From positions 1-64,000 of the forward strand of contig NZ_NESN01000003.1 in assembly GCF_003063455.1 (NCBI RefSeq): a stretch of 64,000 bases of DNA, read 5' to 3'. The notes under the pieces were generated by a model. That model saw nothing but the letters and a program-made list of their open reading frames with translations, did no database searches and was not told the DNA's origin. Below are positions 18,176 through 27,532 of the stretch, piece by piece (positions within the stretch are counted from its first letter, which is position 1; each line of letters opens with the position of its first letter). The stretch comes from Limnohabitans parvus II-B4 (lineage in GTDB: Bacteria > Pseudomonadota > Gammaproteobacteria > Burkholderiales > Burkholderiaceae_C). The position numbers and the translations under genes were made by a program.

Positions 18176-18644
18176 GGCCTCTGCCAATTGGCGTCTGGCA
18201 CCGGGCGATTTACCCGATGTGAATGTCTGGGTGGGGTTGTGCAGCGCAGCGCACCCGTTTCATGCGGCGGCCATGCGCTATTGGCAATCGGCTTGCGAGG
18301 CTGGAACGCCTTTGTGGTTTTGCCGTACCACCATGATGGGCTTGGTGCGGGTGCTCTCTCAGCCCCGTGCAATGGGGCCCAATGCTTTGAATTTGACGCA
18401 AGCCATGACCCTGTACCGGCAATGGCTGGACACGCCTGCAGTGGGTTTGTTGGCCGAGCCCCCAGGTTTGGATGACGCGATTGAGCAGCTGCTGGGGCGA
18501 CGAGGCGAACCCCAACCCATTCGCTTGTGGACCGACTTGGGACTGGCGGCGACCGCCCAAAGTGCAGGCCTGCGCATGGTCACCTTTGACCGAGATTTCG
18601 AGCGTTTCGGTCTGGAGCGTTGCCTGATTTTGCAAAGGGAGTGA
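18141..18644 (+). CDS. vapC: VapC-type PIN-domain toxin
   Basis: The 167-residue protein carries the PIN nuclease acidic residues: Asp in LPDVNVWVGL near residue 26, and the C-terminal pair in WTDLGLAATAQSAGL and VTFDRDFERF. VapC toxins cleave tRNA or rRNA and are neutralised by the partner VapB. It is longer at the N-terminus than typical VapC (about 20 extra residues before the first PIN strand), so an internal start is possible, although GAGGA precedes 18141. All key acidic residues appear intact. Confidence 0.85.
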   Translation: MSEPSSSWGVAEASANWRLAPGDLPDVNVWVGLCSAAHPFHAAAMRYWQSACEAGTPLWFCRTTMMGLVRVLSQPRAMGPNALNLTQAMTLYRQWLDTPAVGLLAEPPGLDDAIEQLLGRRGEPQPIRLWTDLGLAATAQSAGLRMVTFDRDFERFGLERCLILQRE

Positions 18645-18663
18645 ACCCCTTGGTCCTGGCCGG

Positions 18664-18807
18664 TCAGCGCCCCGACTGAAACCGGTACTTGAGCTGAAAG
18701 CTCAAAGCGCCATAGAGCCGGTCTTTCAGCGGTGGCACCAGCGCCACATTCAGGCCCCAGTGCCCGCTTTCCAGACTGGCGGTCGGGATGACGGCCAGGC
18801 GCTTCAT
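18664..18807 (-). pseudogene. Remnant of a PagP-like outer-membrane barrel (C-terminal end)
   Basis: The 47-codon frame reads MKRLAVIPTASLESGHWG then LNVALVPPLKDRLYGALSF and ends QLKYRFQSGR. Alternating hydrophobic strands and the aromatic-rich end resemble the last two strands of a PagP-like lipid A acyltransferase. No barrel N-terminus, signal peptide or catalytic residues exist upstream, since hemL-vapC sequence flanks it. It is probably a decayed fragment; a real small protein is unlikely. The homology is recalled, not computed. Confidence 0.5.
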
Positions 18808-18815
18808 GGTTCAGC

Positions 18816-20111
18816 TCAAAGGGTTTTGAACACGTCTGCCGCCACCCGCACGGTTTCAGCGATGTCGGCTTCGGTGTGGGCTGCGCTCACAAAACCAGCT
18901 TCGTAGAGCGCGGGGGCAATGTAGACGCCGCCATCAAGCAGACCATGGAACAGCATGTTGAACTTGGGGCTGTCGCTGGTCATGACCTTGGCGTAGTTTT
19001 GTGGCAGCTCGGGCAGCAGGAAAAAGCCGAACATGCCGCCTTGGCAGTCGGCGCTGAACGGCACGCCAGCCGACGCCGCAGCGCCTTTGAGACCATCCAC
19101 CAGGCTTTGCGTGCGGGCGCTCAGGGCGTCCCAGAAGCCGGGCTTGGCGATCTCGCGCAGCGTGGTCAGGCCGCAAGCAGTGGCCACGGGGTTGCCACTG
19201 AGCGTGCCTGCCTGGTAGACCGGTCCGGTGGGAGCCAGTTGGCGCATGATCTCGCGGGGGCCGCCAAAAGCAGCCAGAGGCATGCCGCCGCCAATCACCT
19301 TGCCCAGCACCGTCATGTCGGGCTTGAAGCCGGGAATGGCTTGGGCGTAAACGCTTTGCGCGCTGCCCAAAGCCACGCGAAAGCCGGACATGACCTCGTC
19401 AAACACCAGCAGTGCGCCGTGTTCTGAGCACAGCTCACGGCAGCGCTTCATGAAGGGGACGCTGGCGCGAACAAAGTTCATATTGCCTGCAATGGGTTCG
19501 ATCATCACGCAGGCCAAGTCCTTGCCGTGCAGGGCAAAGGCTTCTTCCAGTGCCGTGATGTTGTTGTATTCGAGGACCAGGGTGTCGCGCACCACTTCCG
19601 GGGGGACGCCCGCACTGGTCGGGTTGCCAAAGGTGGCCAAGCCCGAACCGGCTTTGACCAGCAGCGCGTCGGCGTGGCCGTGGTAGCAGCCTTCAAACTT
19701 GATGAACTTGCTGCGGCCTGTGGCACCGCGTGCCAGGCGCAGGGCGCTCATGCCTGCTTCGGTGCCCGAGCTGACCAAGCGCACCATCTCCATGGAGGGG
19801 ACGTGCTTCAGGATTTCTTCGGCCAACTCGATTTCGCGTTCGGTGGGTGCGCCGAAAGAGAAACCGTCGAGCGCTGCTTTTTGCACCGCTTCGAGCACGG
19901 CGGGGTGGCCGTGGCCCAGGATCATCGGGCCCCAAGAGCCGATGTAGTCGATGTATTTCTGGCCGTTGGCGTCCCAAAAATAAGCGCCTTGTGCACGCTG
20001 CACAAAGCGGGGTGTGCCGCCCACGGCACGAAAGGCGCGAACGGGCGAGTTGACGCCACCAGGGATCACTTGGGCGGCGCGGTCAAAAAGGGTTTGGTTG
20101 CGATCGGTCAT
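18816..20111 (-). CDS. hemL: Glutamate-1-semialdehyde 2,1-aminomutase HemL
   Basis: HemL converts glutamate-1-semialdehyde to 5-aminolevulinate for haem synthesis. The 431-residue PLP enzyme shows [11 protein letters not shown] near the N-terminus, [16 protein letters not shown] (phosphate site), FDEVMSGFR and the Schiff-base Lys in [16 protein letters not shown]. The start MTDRNQ at 20111 is preferred over an upstream TTG. It lies 15 bp after the ThiD-like kinase gene on the same strand. Confidence 0.96.
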   Translation of the reverse strand: MTDRNQTLFDRAAQVIPGGVNSPVRAFRAVGGTPRFVQRAQGAYFWDANGQKYIDYIGSWGPMILGHGHPAVLEAVQKAALDGFSFGAPTEREIELAEEILKHVPSMEMVRLVSSGTEAGMSALRLARGATGRSKFIKFEGCYHGHADALLVKAGSGLATFGNPTSAGVPPEVVRDTLVLEYNNITALEEAFALHGKDLACVMIEPIAGNMNFVRASVPFMKRCRELCSEHGALLVFDEVMSGFRVALGSAQSVYAQAIPGFKPDMTVLGKVIGGGMPLAAFGGPREIMRQLAPTGPVYQAGTLSGNPVATACGLTTLREIAKPGFWDALSARTQSLVDGLKGAAASAGVPFSADCQGGMFGFFLLPELPQNYAKVMTSDSPKFNMLFHGLLDGGVYIAPALYEAGFVSAAHTEADIAETVRVAADVFKTL

Positions 20112-20126
20112 GTCAGGTCTCAAAGC

Positions 20127-21074
20127 TCAATGTTTGGTTTCGTTGAAGGGCACTTCAAAGTAATCGGCACCGGGGTGCACTTCTGGGCCTTCTTCTTCAT
20201 CGGTTTCTTCGTCTTCAGGCAAGGCCCAAAACAGGCGGTCCGGAATGACTTGGCCCATGCCGGGCCGAAAACCTTCGTCCAGGCAGCGGTCAAGGTAATG
20301 CAGCGCTTCACTGGTGGCTTCGGGCAAGTCCATGCCGGTGGCCAACAAAGCGGCCAGCGCGGCGGTCAATGTGTCGCCAGCCCCGACAAATACGGCCTCG
20401 ATGCGCTCGAATTTTTCGTGGTTCAGCACGGTTTCGGGGGAGGCCAGGGCGTTGTCGATGTGTTGCTCGGGCAGTGGCAGGCCCGTCACCAGCGTGTAGG
20501 GCACTCCCAATTCGGAGGCGGCTTTGGCGATGTCCCGGGGGCCGGGGTTGCGCTCGCCTGTCCATTCGGGCAACAACCAGCGGCGCAGGGTGCTGTGATG
20601 ACCCACCAACACGCTGGTTTGTGGCAACAACAACTCACGGAACGCGTCCAGATAAGCGTCAATCTTGTCGTCTTCCCACCAGGACAGATTGGGCATGTAG
20701 GCCACGACCGGCACGCCGTCGTAATCGTCGGCAAGCGCGGCAATAACGGCCAAACTTTCAGGCGTTCCGACAAAGCCGACCTTGATCACTTGCACCGGCA
20801 CGTCTTCGGCCACGGCGCGGGCCTGGTCGTTCACGGCTTCTTCGTCGAGTGGGTAGAAATCGGTGATGCTGCTGGTGTCGCGCACATAGGTGCCGGTGCA
20901 AACGGGCAGGCAATGCGCGCCCACCGAGGCCATGGCCGTGGCGTCGCAAGTCAGTCCGCCTGCACCGCTGGGGTCGTTGGCGTTGAAGGACAACACGCAG
21001 GCCAGACCGGCAGATTCATCCTCATCAAGGAGCATCTCGGTTTCAAGTGGGGATTCGGGTTTGTGATCGGTCAT
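20127..21074 (-). CDS. thiD: ThiD-like hydroxymethylpyrimidine (phosphate) kinase
   Basis: The 315-residue ribokinase-fold protein probably phosphorylates the pyrimidine moiety of thiamine. It has the N-terminal ThiD substrate loop in altered form (SFNANDPSGAGGLTCDA) and the anion-hole motif VGAGDTLTAALAALL near residue 233. The N-terminus has an acidic extension of ~20 residues, and the C-terminal tail is highly acidic (EDEETDEEEGPEV), both unusual for E. coli ThiD. Divergent from rubredoxin. A ThiD paralogue with another role is possible. Confidence 0.8.
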   Translation of the reverse strand: MTDHKPESPLETEMLLDEDESAGLACVLSFNANDPSGAGGLTCDATAMASVGAHCLPVCTGTYVRDTSSITDFYPLDEEAVNDQARAVAEDVPVQVIKVGFVGTPESLAVIAALADDYDGVPVVAYMPNLSWWEDDKIDAYLDAFRELLLPQTSVLVGHHSTLRRWLLPEWTGERNPGPRDIAKAASELGVPYTLVTGLPLPEQHIDNALASPETVLNHEKFERIEAVFVGAGDTLTAALAALLATGMDLPEATSEALHYLDRCLDEGFRPGMGQVIPDRLFWALPEDEETDEEEGPEVHPGADYFEVPFNETKH

Positions 21075-21177
21075 GGAAGGCGAATTGCAGGGGGCTTCAG
21101 ATGGTCTTCAGCCGGGTACTCGGCTGGTCCCGATACAATCAAATCATTCTATTCGACTCTTTGATTGCGACACTGTG

Positions 21178-21348
21178 ATGGAACACAAAACTTGGATGTG
21201 CCTGATTTGCGGCTGGATTTACGACGAAGCCGAGGGTGACCCCGAGCACGGCATTGCGCCGGGCACCAAATGGGAAGACGTGCCCATGAACTGGACATGC
21301 CCCGAGTGCGCTGCCCGCAAAGAAGATTTCGAGATGGTGGCGATCTGA
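21178..21348 (+). CDS. Rubredoxin
   Basis: The 56-residue protein has the two iron-binding pairs CLIC (with GWIYDEAEGD) and CPECAARKEDFE that hold one Fe(SCys)4 centre. It acts as a small cytoplasmic electron carrier, for example for alkane or haem-related oxygenases or peroxide defence. The ATG at 21178 gives the standard length; a longer frame upstream has no support. Confidence 0.95.
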   Translation: MEHKTWMCLICGWIYDEAEGDPEHGIAPGTKWEDVPMNWTCPECAARKEDFEMVAI

Positions 21349-21374
21349 TCTGAACAGATCATCCACCCACACCC

Positions 21375-21400
21375 AGCCGTCTATTCAGACGGCTTTTTCT
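21375..21400 (+). terminator. Rho-independent terminator of rubredoxin gene
   Basis: Stem agccgtct / agacggct with an attc loop followed by ttttt. It overlaps the last codons of the converging photolyase gene. Confidence 0.88.
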
Positions 21401-22859
21401 TGACCACCGCATACCTTTCCAGTGTTTTTTCACGGGCTTCGGCATGGTCCACGATGGGGTAGGGGTAGGTTTTTCCAATGACCACTTCGGCCGCTTGCAA
21501 CTCAAGCGGCTTGGTCAGCCAAGGCGCATGCAGGTCTTTGGTGGACAAAGCGGCCAATTCGGGCACGTAGCGACGGATGAACTTGCCTTCAGGGTCAAAC
21601 TTCTCGCTCTGGCTGATGGGGTTGAAGATGCGGAAATACGGCTGCGCATCGCACCCGCTGGAGCTGGCCCATTGCCAGCCGCCGTTGTTGGCTGATAGGT
21701 CAAAGTCGTTCAGGTGGGTGGCGAAGTACTTTTCGCCCCAGCGCCAGTCGATGCCCAAATCCTTGACCAAAAAGCTGGCCACCACCATGCGCAGGCGGTT
21801 GTGCATGTAGCCGGTCTGGTTGAGTTGGCGCATGGCTGCGTCCACCAAAGGGTAGCCCGTTCGCGCTTCGCACCAAGCGTCAAACAGTTTGTGGGCGTGC
21901 GGGCCGTGTTCCCAATGGATCGCGTTGTAGTCGGGTTTGAAGCTCTGGCCATGGCCCACATGGGCAAAGTTGTGCAGCACCTGCACATAAAAGTCGCGCC
22001 AGATCAGCTCGGACAGCCAAACACTGGCCCCTGTGCTGCCCGCCAGCATGCGCGGGTGCGCCTCGCGGGCCAATTGGCGAATCGACACGGTGCCAAAGCG
22101 CAAATGCACGCTCAAATAACTGGGGCCTTTGACAGCCGGGAAGTTGCGCGTGTCTTCGTATTGGTCGATGCGCGTCAAAAAGTCTTGCAGCAAGGCCTGG
22201 GCACCCGACTCGCCCGTCGGAATTTTCAGGGCTTTGAGGTTGGTGGGCTCAAACCCGATGGCTTGCAGGCTGGGCACGGGGTGCGCCAGGTCGTCAGGCC
22301 GTGGTGCCAGGCGTTTGGTCAGCGGGGCCACGTCAAAAGCCTGCAAGTCTTCAGGTGTGACTTTCTTCAGCCAGGCATTTTTGTAGGGCGTGAACACGCT
22401 GAAGGGCTTGGCCATTTGGGTGAGCACCTCGTTGCGCTCAAACACCACATGGTCCTTGAAGGTGTGCAGCACGATGCCGTGGTCGGCCAGGTGGCCGCGC
22501 ACCTGAATGTCGCGTGCCAGCGCCAAGGGCTCGTCGTCGTGGTTGGCAAACACCGCTTGGGCTTGCAGGTGTTGGGCCAATTTGACGATTTTGTCTTGGG
22601 CCACGCCGTGGCGCACGATCAGGCCTGCCTGGGGGTGGCCGGCCAGCTCGCGCAATTGCACATCGACTTCGACCAGCGACTCGCGGATGAATTCGACCCG
22701 GCGGTCGGTGCGGGGCAGTGCGTCCAGGATCTCTGTGTCGAATACGAACACCACATGCACGCGCTGGCAGTGCTTCAGGGCCTGGTGCAGGGCGGCATGG
22801 TCACTCACGCGCAGGTCGCGCCGCAGCCAGACCAGACCACAAGAAAAAGGGGTTTCCAT
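21381..22859 (-). CDS. phr: Deoxyribodipyrimidine photo-lyase (class I)
   Basis: The 492-residue flavoprotein repairs UV-induced cyclobutane dimers with blue light. The N-terminal antenna domain starts LVWLRRDLRVSDHAAL. The C-terminal FAD domain shows SELIWRDFYVQ, the substrate/FAD stretch WRWGEKYFATHLNDFDLSAN, NNGGWQWASSSGCDAQPYFR and RIFNP. The start at 22859 (METPFSCGL) is chosen because it places the antenna domain at the usual distance. A cryptochrome role is less likely given the WQW residues of photolyases. Confidence 0.94.
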   Translation of the reverse strand: METPFSCGLVWLRRDLRVSDHAALHQALKHCQRVHVVFVFDTEILDALPRTDRRVEFIRESLVEVDVQLRELAGHPQAGLIVRHGVAQDKIVKLAQHLQAQAVFANHDDEPLALARDIQVRGHLADHGIVLHTFKDHVVFERNEVLTQMAKPFSVFTPYKNAWLKKVTPEDLQAFDVAPLTKRLAPRPDDLAHPVPSLQAIGFEPTNLKALKIPTGESGAQALLQDFLTRIDQYEDTRNFPAVKGPSYLSVHLRFGTVSIRQLAREAHPRMLAGSTGASVWLSELIWRDFYVQVLHNFAHVGHGQSFKPDYNAIHWEHGPHAHKLFDAWCEARTGYPLVDAAMRQLNQTGYMHNRLRMVVASFLVKDLGIDWRWGEKYFATHLNDFDLSANNGGWQWASSSGCDAQPYFRIFNPISQSEKFDPEGKFIRRYVPELAALSTKDLHAPWLTKPLELQAAEVVIGKTYPYPIVDHAEAREKTLERYAVVKKKPSE

Positions 22860-22933
22860 CAGGGTTTGCCAGGTTGGATCAATCAAGGCACCTTCAGCCC
22901 AACCCTCAGGGGCCAGACCGCTAAAATCGGTGC

Positions 22934-23533
22934 ATGACAGATTGTGCCTCCATCGACCTCAAGCATCATTTCCTGATCGCCATGCCCGGGTTGGAGGACG
23001 AGACTTTTGCCCGCAGCGTGATCTATATGTGCGAACACAGCGCCCGTGGTGCCATGGGCCTGATCATCAATAAACCCGCCGACATCAGCATGCGCCTCTT
23101 GTTTGACAAGGTGGATTTGCCTTTGCGCCGCGAAGACCTGGTGCCAAACCCGGTGTCTCAGGGCGGCCCGGTGCAGACAGAACGGGGTTTTGTGCTGCAC
23201 GACCCCGTGGTGGTGGAAAAGACCGAAGAGGGGGGGGGCTCCGTTTACGCCTCGACCCTGACCGTGCCAGGTGGTCTGGAGATGACCACTTCGCGCGATG
23301 TGCTTGAAGCCTTGTCTTCCGGGGCTGGGCCTCGCCGGGTGTTGATCACCTTGGGTTATTCGTCTTGGGGTGAGGGTCAGTTGGAGTCCGAGCTGGGCGA
23401 AAACACCTGGCTCACTGTGCCGGCGTCTGCCGAGGTGATTTTTGATGTGCCCATGGCCGAGCGCTACGATCGTGCGCTGGATCTGTTGGGCCTCAAAAGC
23501 TGGATGCTCTCGCCAGAAGCGGGGCACGCATGA
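22934..23533 (+). CDS. yqgE: YqgE/AlgH family (UPF0301) protein
   Basis: The 199-residue protein matches UPF0301: FLIAMPGLEDETFARSVIYMCEH at the N-terminus, GAMGLIINKP and LGYSSWGEGQLESEL. Biochemical role is not known. It opens a tight operon with ruvX, pyrR, pyrB and pyrC', a classical proteobacterial order, and overlaps ruvX by 4 bp. A taaaat box at 22922 could be its -10 element. Confidence 0.93.
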   Translation: MTDCASIDLKHHFLIAMPGLEDETFARSVIYMCEHSARGAMGLIINKPADISMRLLFDKVDLPLRREDLVPNPVSQGGPVQTERGFVLHDPVVVEKTEEGGGSVYASTLTVPGGLEMTTSRDVLEALSSGAGPRRVLITLGYSSWGEGQLESELGENTWLTVPASAEVIFDVPMAERYDRALDLLGLKSWMLSPEAGHA

Positions 23534-23946
23534 GCGCCTTGCCTGAAAACACCGTTCCCGCCAATCAGCAAACCTTTCTGGCGTTTGACTACGGCCTCAA
23601 GCGCACAGGCGTGGCGGTGGGCAACCGGCTGATGAAAAGTGCCACGCCGCAAGGCACGATTGCCGCTGAGGGCGATGCCCGTTTTGAGCACATCGCCAAA
23701 CGGATCAAAGAGTGGCAGCCCGACGCGCTGGTGATCGGCGTGCCTACCCACCCCGATGGCGGAGAACACGAGAACACCTTGCGTGCTCGCAAGTTTGGTC
23801 GCCAACTGCGTGGTCGATTTGGCTTGGTGGTGTACGAGGTGGACGAGCGTTACAGCACCACCGAGGCCCATTCGCAAGGCGCCAAAGACGCCGATGCCGC
23901 GGCGGCGGCCATCATTCTTGAACAATTTCTAAGGAGCCTCCCATGA
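23530..23946 (+). CDS. ruvX: RuvX/YqgF Holliday-junction-resolvase-like RNase
   Basis: The 138-residue RNase H-fold protein takes part in 16S rRNA 5'-end processing. The catalytic acids are visible: Asp in LAFDYGLKRTGVAVGN, Glu/Asp in YEVDERYSTTEA and Asp in KDADAAAAAIILEQFL. It is coupled to both neighbours by ATGA overlaps. Confidence 0.93.
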   Translation: MSALPENTVPANQQTFLAFDYGLKRTGVAVGNRLMKSATPQGTIAAEGDARFEHIAKRIKEWQPDALVIGVPTHPDGGEHENTLRARKFGRQLRGRFGLVVYEVDERYSTTEAHSQGAKDADAAAAAIILEQFLRSLP

Positions 23947-24443
23947 GTGCCCTCGCTCTCAACGCCGAGGCGTTGTACCAAGAACTGCTGCGCGGGGCGC
24001 GCAGCCTGTGCCAGACCGACACCCGCTTGGTGGGCATCACCTCGGGTGGCGCCTGGCTGGCTCAGCGTCTGCAGCGCGACCTGGGCTTGGCCGGGGAATC
24101 AGGCCAAGTGTCCTCGGTCATGCACCGCGATGATTACGCCCAGCGCGGCCTGTCGGCCGGTGGTCAGACCAGCCTGCCCTTTGAGGTCGATGGCGCAGAC
24201 ATCCTGATTCTTGACGATGTGCTCTACACCGGCCGCACCATCCGCGCCGTGCTCAACGAACTCTTCGACTACGGCCGACCCGCCCGCGTGCAGCTGGCCG
24301 TGTTGGTGGACCGAGGTGGCCGCCAGTTGCCGGTGCAAGCCGACTACGCCGCCGCCCGAGTGGCCCTGCCCGAGACGCAATCGCTGGCGCTGGCCCGCGA
24401 CGCAGAGGGGTGGTTCAGTTTTGAAGTGGAGAACAAAGCCTGA
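23943..24443 (+). CDS. pyrR: PyrR-type uracil phosphoribosyltransferase/regulator
   Basis: The 166-residue type I PRTase has the PRPP loop ILILDDVLYTGRTIRA and the basic hood segment SSVMHRDDYAQRG. PyrR makes UMP from uracil in many bacteria and regulates pyr mRNA in Gram-positives; no attenuator is visible in the region before pyrB, so an enzymatic or minor role is likelier here. Follows ruvX (ATGA) and lies 16 bp before pyrB. Confidence 0.93.
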   Translation: MSALALNAEALYQELLRGARSLCQTDTRLVGITSGGAWLAQRLQRDLGLAGESGQVSSVMHRDDYAQRGLSAGGQTSLPFEVDGADILILDDVLYTGRTIRAVLNELFDYGRPARVQLAVLVDRGGRQLPVQADYAAARVALPETQSLALARDAEGWFSFEVENKA

Positions 24444-24459
24444 CTGAGGTGAAAACAAC

Positions 24460-25425
24460 ATGCTCTACAAACGCAACAACCCCCAACTCAATAAAAACGG
24501 CGAGCTGATCCATCTGCTCTCCACCGAAGGCCTGTCCAAGGACATCCTGACCCACATCCTCGACACGGCGCAGGGCTTTGTGAGTGTCAACGACCGCGAG
24601 GTCAAGAAGGTGCCTCTCTTGCGTGGCAAGAGCGTGTTCAACCTGTTCTTCGAGAACAGCACCCGCACCCGCACCACTTTTGACATCGCGGCCACGCGCC
24701 TGTCGGCCGATGTCTACACGCTCGACATTGCGCGCTCTTCGGCCAGCAAAGGCGAGTCGCTGCTCGACACCATCGCCAACCTGAGCGCCATGGCCGCCGA
24801 CATCTTTGTGGTGCGCCACAGCGAGTCGGGCGCACCCTACCTGATCGCCCAGCACGTGGCGCCCCATGTGCACGTGGTCAACGCCGGTGACGGGCGCCAC
24901 GCCCACCCCACCCAGGCGCTGCTGGACATGTACACCATCCGGCACTACAAAAAAGACTTCTCCAACCTCACCGTGGCCATCGTGGGCGATGTGCTGCACT
25001 CGCGTGTGGCCCGCTCGGACATCCACGCGCTGACCACGCTCGGCTGCGCCGAAGTGCGTGTGGTCGGCCCCAAAACGCTGGTGCCCGCCGACATGGCTCA
25101 GATGGGCGTGCGTGTCTTCAACAACCTCGAAGAGGGCATCAAGGACTGTGATGTGGTCATCATGCTGCGCCTGCAAAACGAGCGCATGAGTGGCGCGCTG
25201 CTGCCCTCCAGCCAAGAATATTTCGAGAGCTTTGGCCTCACGCCCGAGAAGCTGCAACTGGCCAAGCCCGATGCCATCGTCATGCACCCCGGCCCAATCA
25301 ACCGCGGGGTTGAAATCGACTCGGCGGTGGTCGACGGCCAGCAAAGCGTGATCTTGCCGCAGGTGACCTTTGGCATCGCCGTGCGCATGGCGGTGATGAG
25401 CATCGTGGCCGGCAACGAGGCATAA
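24460..25425 (+). CDS. pyrB: Aspartate carbamoyltransferase catalytic chain
   Basis: PyrB joins carbamoyl phosphate and aspartate in pyrimidine synthesis. The 321-residue chain has the carbamoyl-phosphate motif [11 protein letters not shown] near residue 63, the [12 protein letters not shown] segment and [11 protein letters not shown] near 277. No pyrI regulatory gene is present; instead a dihydroorotase-like gene without metal ligands follows 10 bp later, as in the dodecameric ATCase of Pseudomonas. Confidence 0.96.
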   Translation: MLYKRNNPQLNKNGELIHLLSTEGLSKDILTHILDTAQGFVSVNDREVKKVPLLRGKSVFNLFFENSTRTRTTFDIAATRLSADVYTLDIARSSASKGESLLDTIANLSAMAADIFVVRHSESGAPYLIAQHVAPHVHVVNAGDGRHAHPTQALLDMYTIRHYKKDFSNLTVAIVGDVLHSRVARSDIHALTTLGCAEVRVVGPKTLVPADMAQMGVRVFNNLEEGIKDCDVVIMLRLQNERMSGALLPSSQEYFESFGLTPEKLQLAKPDAIVMHPGPINRGVEIDSAVVDGQQSVILPQVTFGIAVRMAVMSIVAGNEA

Positions 25426-25435
25426 GGACAAGAAC

Positions 25436-26731
25436 ATGAAGATCCTGATTCAAAACGGCCGCGTCATCGACCCCGCCAGCGGCTTCGATAAAACCGCCGA
25501 TGTGGCGATCGCGGCGGGTCGCATCGTGGCGGTAGGCCAAGCGCCTGCCGACTTCACGCCCAACCGCGTGATCGACGCCAAGGGCTGCATCGTGGCCCCT
25601 GGGTTGGTGGACTTGGCGGCGCGCCTGCGCGAACCCGGGCAGGAACACGCGGGCATGCTGGAGAGCGAAATGGCTGCGGCTGTCGCTGGGGGTGTGACCA
25701 GCCTGGTCTGCCCGCCCGACACCGAGCCGGTATTGGACGAACCCGGCCTGGTCGAGATGCTGCGTTACCGCGCAGAAAAACTGCACCAGGCCCGTGTGCT
25801 GCCTTTGGGTGCACTCACCGTGGGCCTCAAAGGCGATGTGCTGACCGAAATGGGCCAGCTCACGGCCGCCGGTTGCGTGGGCTTCAGCCAGGCCGAGGTG
25901 CCGATCGCCAGCACCCAGGTGCTGCAACGCGCCTTGCAATACGCCAGCACCTTTGGCTATGCCGTGTGGCTGCGCCCACAAGAGCTGCACCTGGGCAAGG
26001 GCGTGGCCGCCAGCGGACCGCTGGCCACGCGCATGGGTTTGTCGGGTGTGTCGGTGGCGGCCGAGACGATCGCCTTGCACACCATTTTTGAACTGGTCCG
26101 GTCCACGCAAGCCCGTGTGCACCTGTGCCGCATCAGCAGTGCAGCGGGCGTGGCGCTGGTGCGTCAGGCCAAAGCCGAGGGCTTGCCGGTCACCGCTGAC
26201 GTGAGCATCAATTCGCTGCACCTGACCGATGCCGACATGGGCTACTTTGACAGCCGCGCGCGCCTGACGCCTGTGCTGCGCCAGCAGCGTGACCGTGACG
26301 CTCTGCGTGCGGGTCTGGCCGATGGCACGCTGGATGCATTGGTGTCTGACCACACCCCGGTTGATGCCGATGCCAAAGCCCTGCCATTTGCCGAAGCCGA
26401 ACCCGGTGCCACTGGCATGGAATTGCTTTGGAGTCTGGCGCTCAAGTGGGGTCAGGATGCTGGCTTGTCCTTGACCCAGGTCATCTCGCGTATCACCGCA
26501 GATCCTGCGCGTGTGCTGGGCAAGTCGCTGGGCACTTTGCAAGGCTCTGTGGGCCAGTTGGCGGTGGGGGGCGTGGCCGACGTCTGTCTGCTGTCAGACC
26601 AAGGCCATTGGCCTGTGACTTCTGCTGCTTTGCGCAGCCAGGGCAAGAGCACGCCTTTCTCGGGTTACGAGCTGCCTGGCCGCGTTGTGGTCACCTTGGT
26701 CGGTGGCCATGTGGCGTTTGATGCGCATTGA
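25436..26731 (+). CDS. Inactive dihydroorotase homologue PyrC' (PyrX)
   Basis: The 431-residue amidohydrolase-fold protein looks like a type I dihydroorotase but has lost its metal site. The HxH strand reads VDLAARLREPG (residues 58-68), with Ala61 and Arg63 in place of the histidines. Arg180, Arg232 and the NS at 259-260 replace three later His positions. The final SDHTP aspartate remains. In Pseudomonas, such a non-catalytic PyrC' partners PyrB to build an active ATCase, which fits the 10-bp spacing after pyrB. A true dihydroorotase should be encoded elsewhere. Confidence 0.9.
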   Translation: MKILIQNGRVIDPASGFDKTADVAIAAGRIVAVGQAPADFTPNRVIDAKGCIVAPGLVDLAARLREPGQEHAGMLESEMAAAVAGGVTSLVCPPDTEPVLDEPGLVEMLRYRAEKLHQARVLPLGALTVGLKGDVLTEMGQLTAAGCVGFSQAEVPIASTQVLQRALQYASTFGYAVWLRPQELHLGKGVAASGPLATRMGLSGVSVAAETIALHTIFELVRSTQARVHLCRISSAAGVALVRQAKAEGLPVTADVSINSLHLTDADMGYFDSRARLTPVLRQQRDRDALRAGLADGTLDALVSDHTPVDADAKALPFAEAEPGATGMELLWSLALKWGQDAGLSLTQVISRITADPARVLGKSLGTLQGSVGQLAVGGVADVCLLSDQGHWPVTSAALRSQGKSTPFSGYELPGRVVVTLVGGHVAFDAH

Positions 26732-26758
26732 TCGTTTGTTTTGCGATTTCGGAGTGAC

Positions 26759-27502
26759 ATGCGAACGCTGAGCGCCATCTGGAAACTGGTGCGCGGCCTG
26801 TGGCATGTGCTGATCGGCATGTGGACGATTTACGTCCGATTTCCCCAGCTCGGCCCCGGGCAGCGTGAAATGCGGGTGCAAGCTTGGGCTTTGCAGTTCT
26901 TGGCGCTTTGGAATATTCACCTTCAGGTGCGGGGCAAGCCGGTGCTCAATGGTCCGGCATTGATCGTGTCCAACCACATTTCATGGTTGGACATTTCCGT
27001 GATCCATGCGGCCCGGCATTGCCGCTTTGTCTCCAAGTCAGACATCCGGGAGTGGCCTTTGGTGGGTACTTTGGCCACAGGCGCAGGGACTCTCTATATT
27101 GAACGCACCAGTCGCAAAGACGCCCTGCGCATGGTCAAGGACATGGCCGATGCCATGAAAAATGGCGATGTTGTGGCGGTTTTTCCTGAGGGCACAACCA
27201 GCGACGGTCGCGATTTGCTGCCCTTTCACGCCAACCTGATTCAGTCAGCGATTCAGGCCGAAGCCCCTGTGCAGCCGATGTCACTCCAGTTCATCGATGC
27301 CCAAAGTGGGCAGCCGAGTTTTGCGCCTTGCTACATCGGCGATGACACTTTGTTGGGCTCCATCTGGCGCACGCTGACCGCCCCGCGCATCACGGCGGTG
27401 GTCCATTTTGGTGAGTTGCAACATGCCGAAGGCCGTGATCGCCGCGCTTGGGCCCATGCCTTGCGCGAAGAGGTGATCCGATTGCGGGATGCTGTCAATT
27501 GA
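26759..27502 (+). CDS. plsC: 1-acyl-sn-glycerol-3-phosphate acyltransferase (PlsC family)
   Basis: The 247-residue inner-membrane enzyme probably acylates lysophosphatidic acid. It carries the HX4D motif in NHISWLDIS near residue 71 and the glycerol-phosphate motif FPEGTTSDG near 141, after a hydrophobic N-terminal helix. The start at 26759 has GGAG 5 nt upstream and follows pyrC' by 27 bp, so it may be co-transcribed. Confidence 0.9.
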   Translation: MRTLSAIWKLVRGLWHVLIGMWTIYVRFPQLGPGQREMRVQAWALQFLALWNIHLQVRGKPVLNGPALIVSNHISWLDISVIHAARHCRFVSKSDIREWPLVGTLATGAGTLYIERTSRKDALRMVKDMADAMKNGDVVAVFPEGTTSDGRDLLPFHANLIQSAIQAEAPVQPMSLQFIDAQSGQPSFAPCYIGDDTLLGSIWRTLTAPRITAVVHFGELQHAEGRDRRAWAHALREEVIRLRDAVN

Positions 27503-27532
27503 GGGCCATGACCTGCTCGTCAATGGCGCTGT

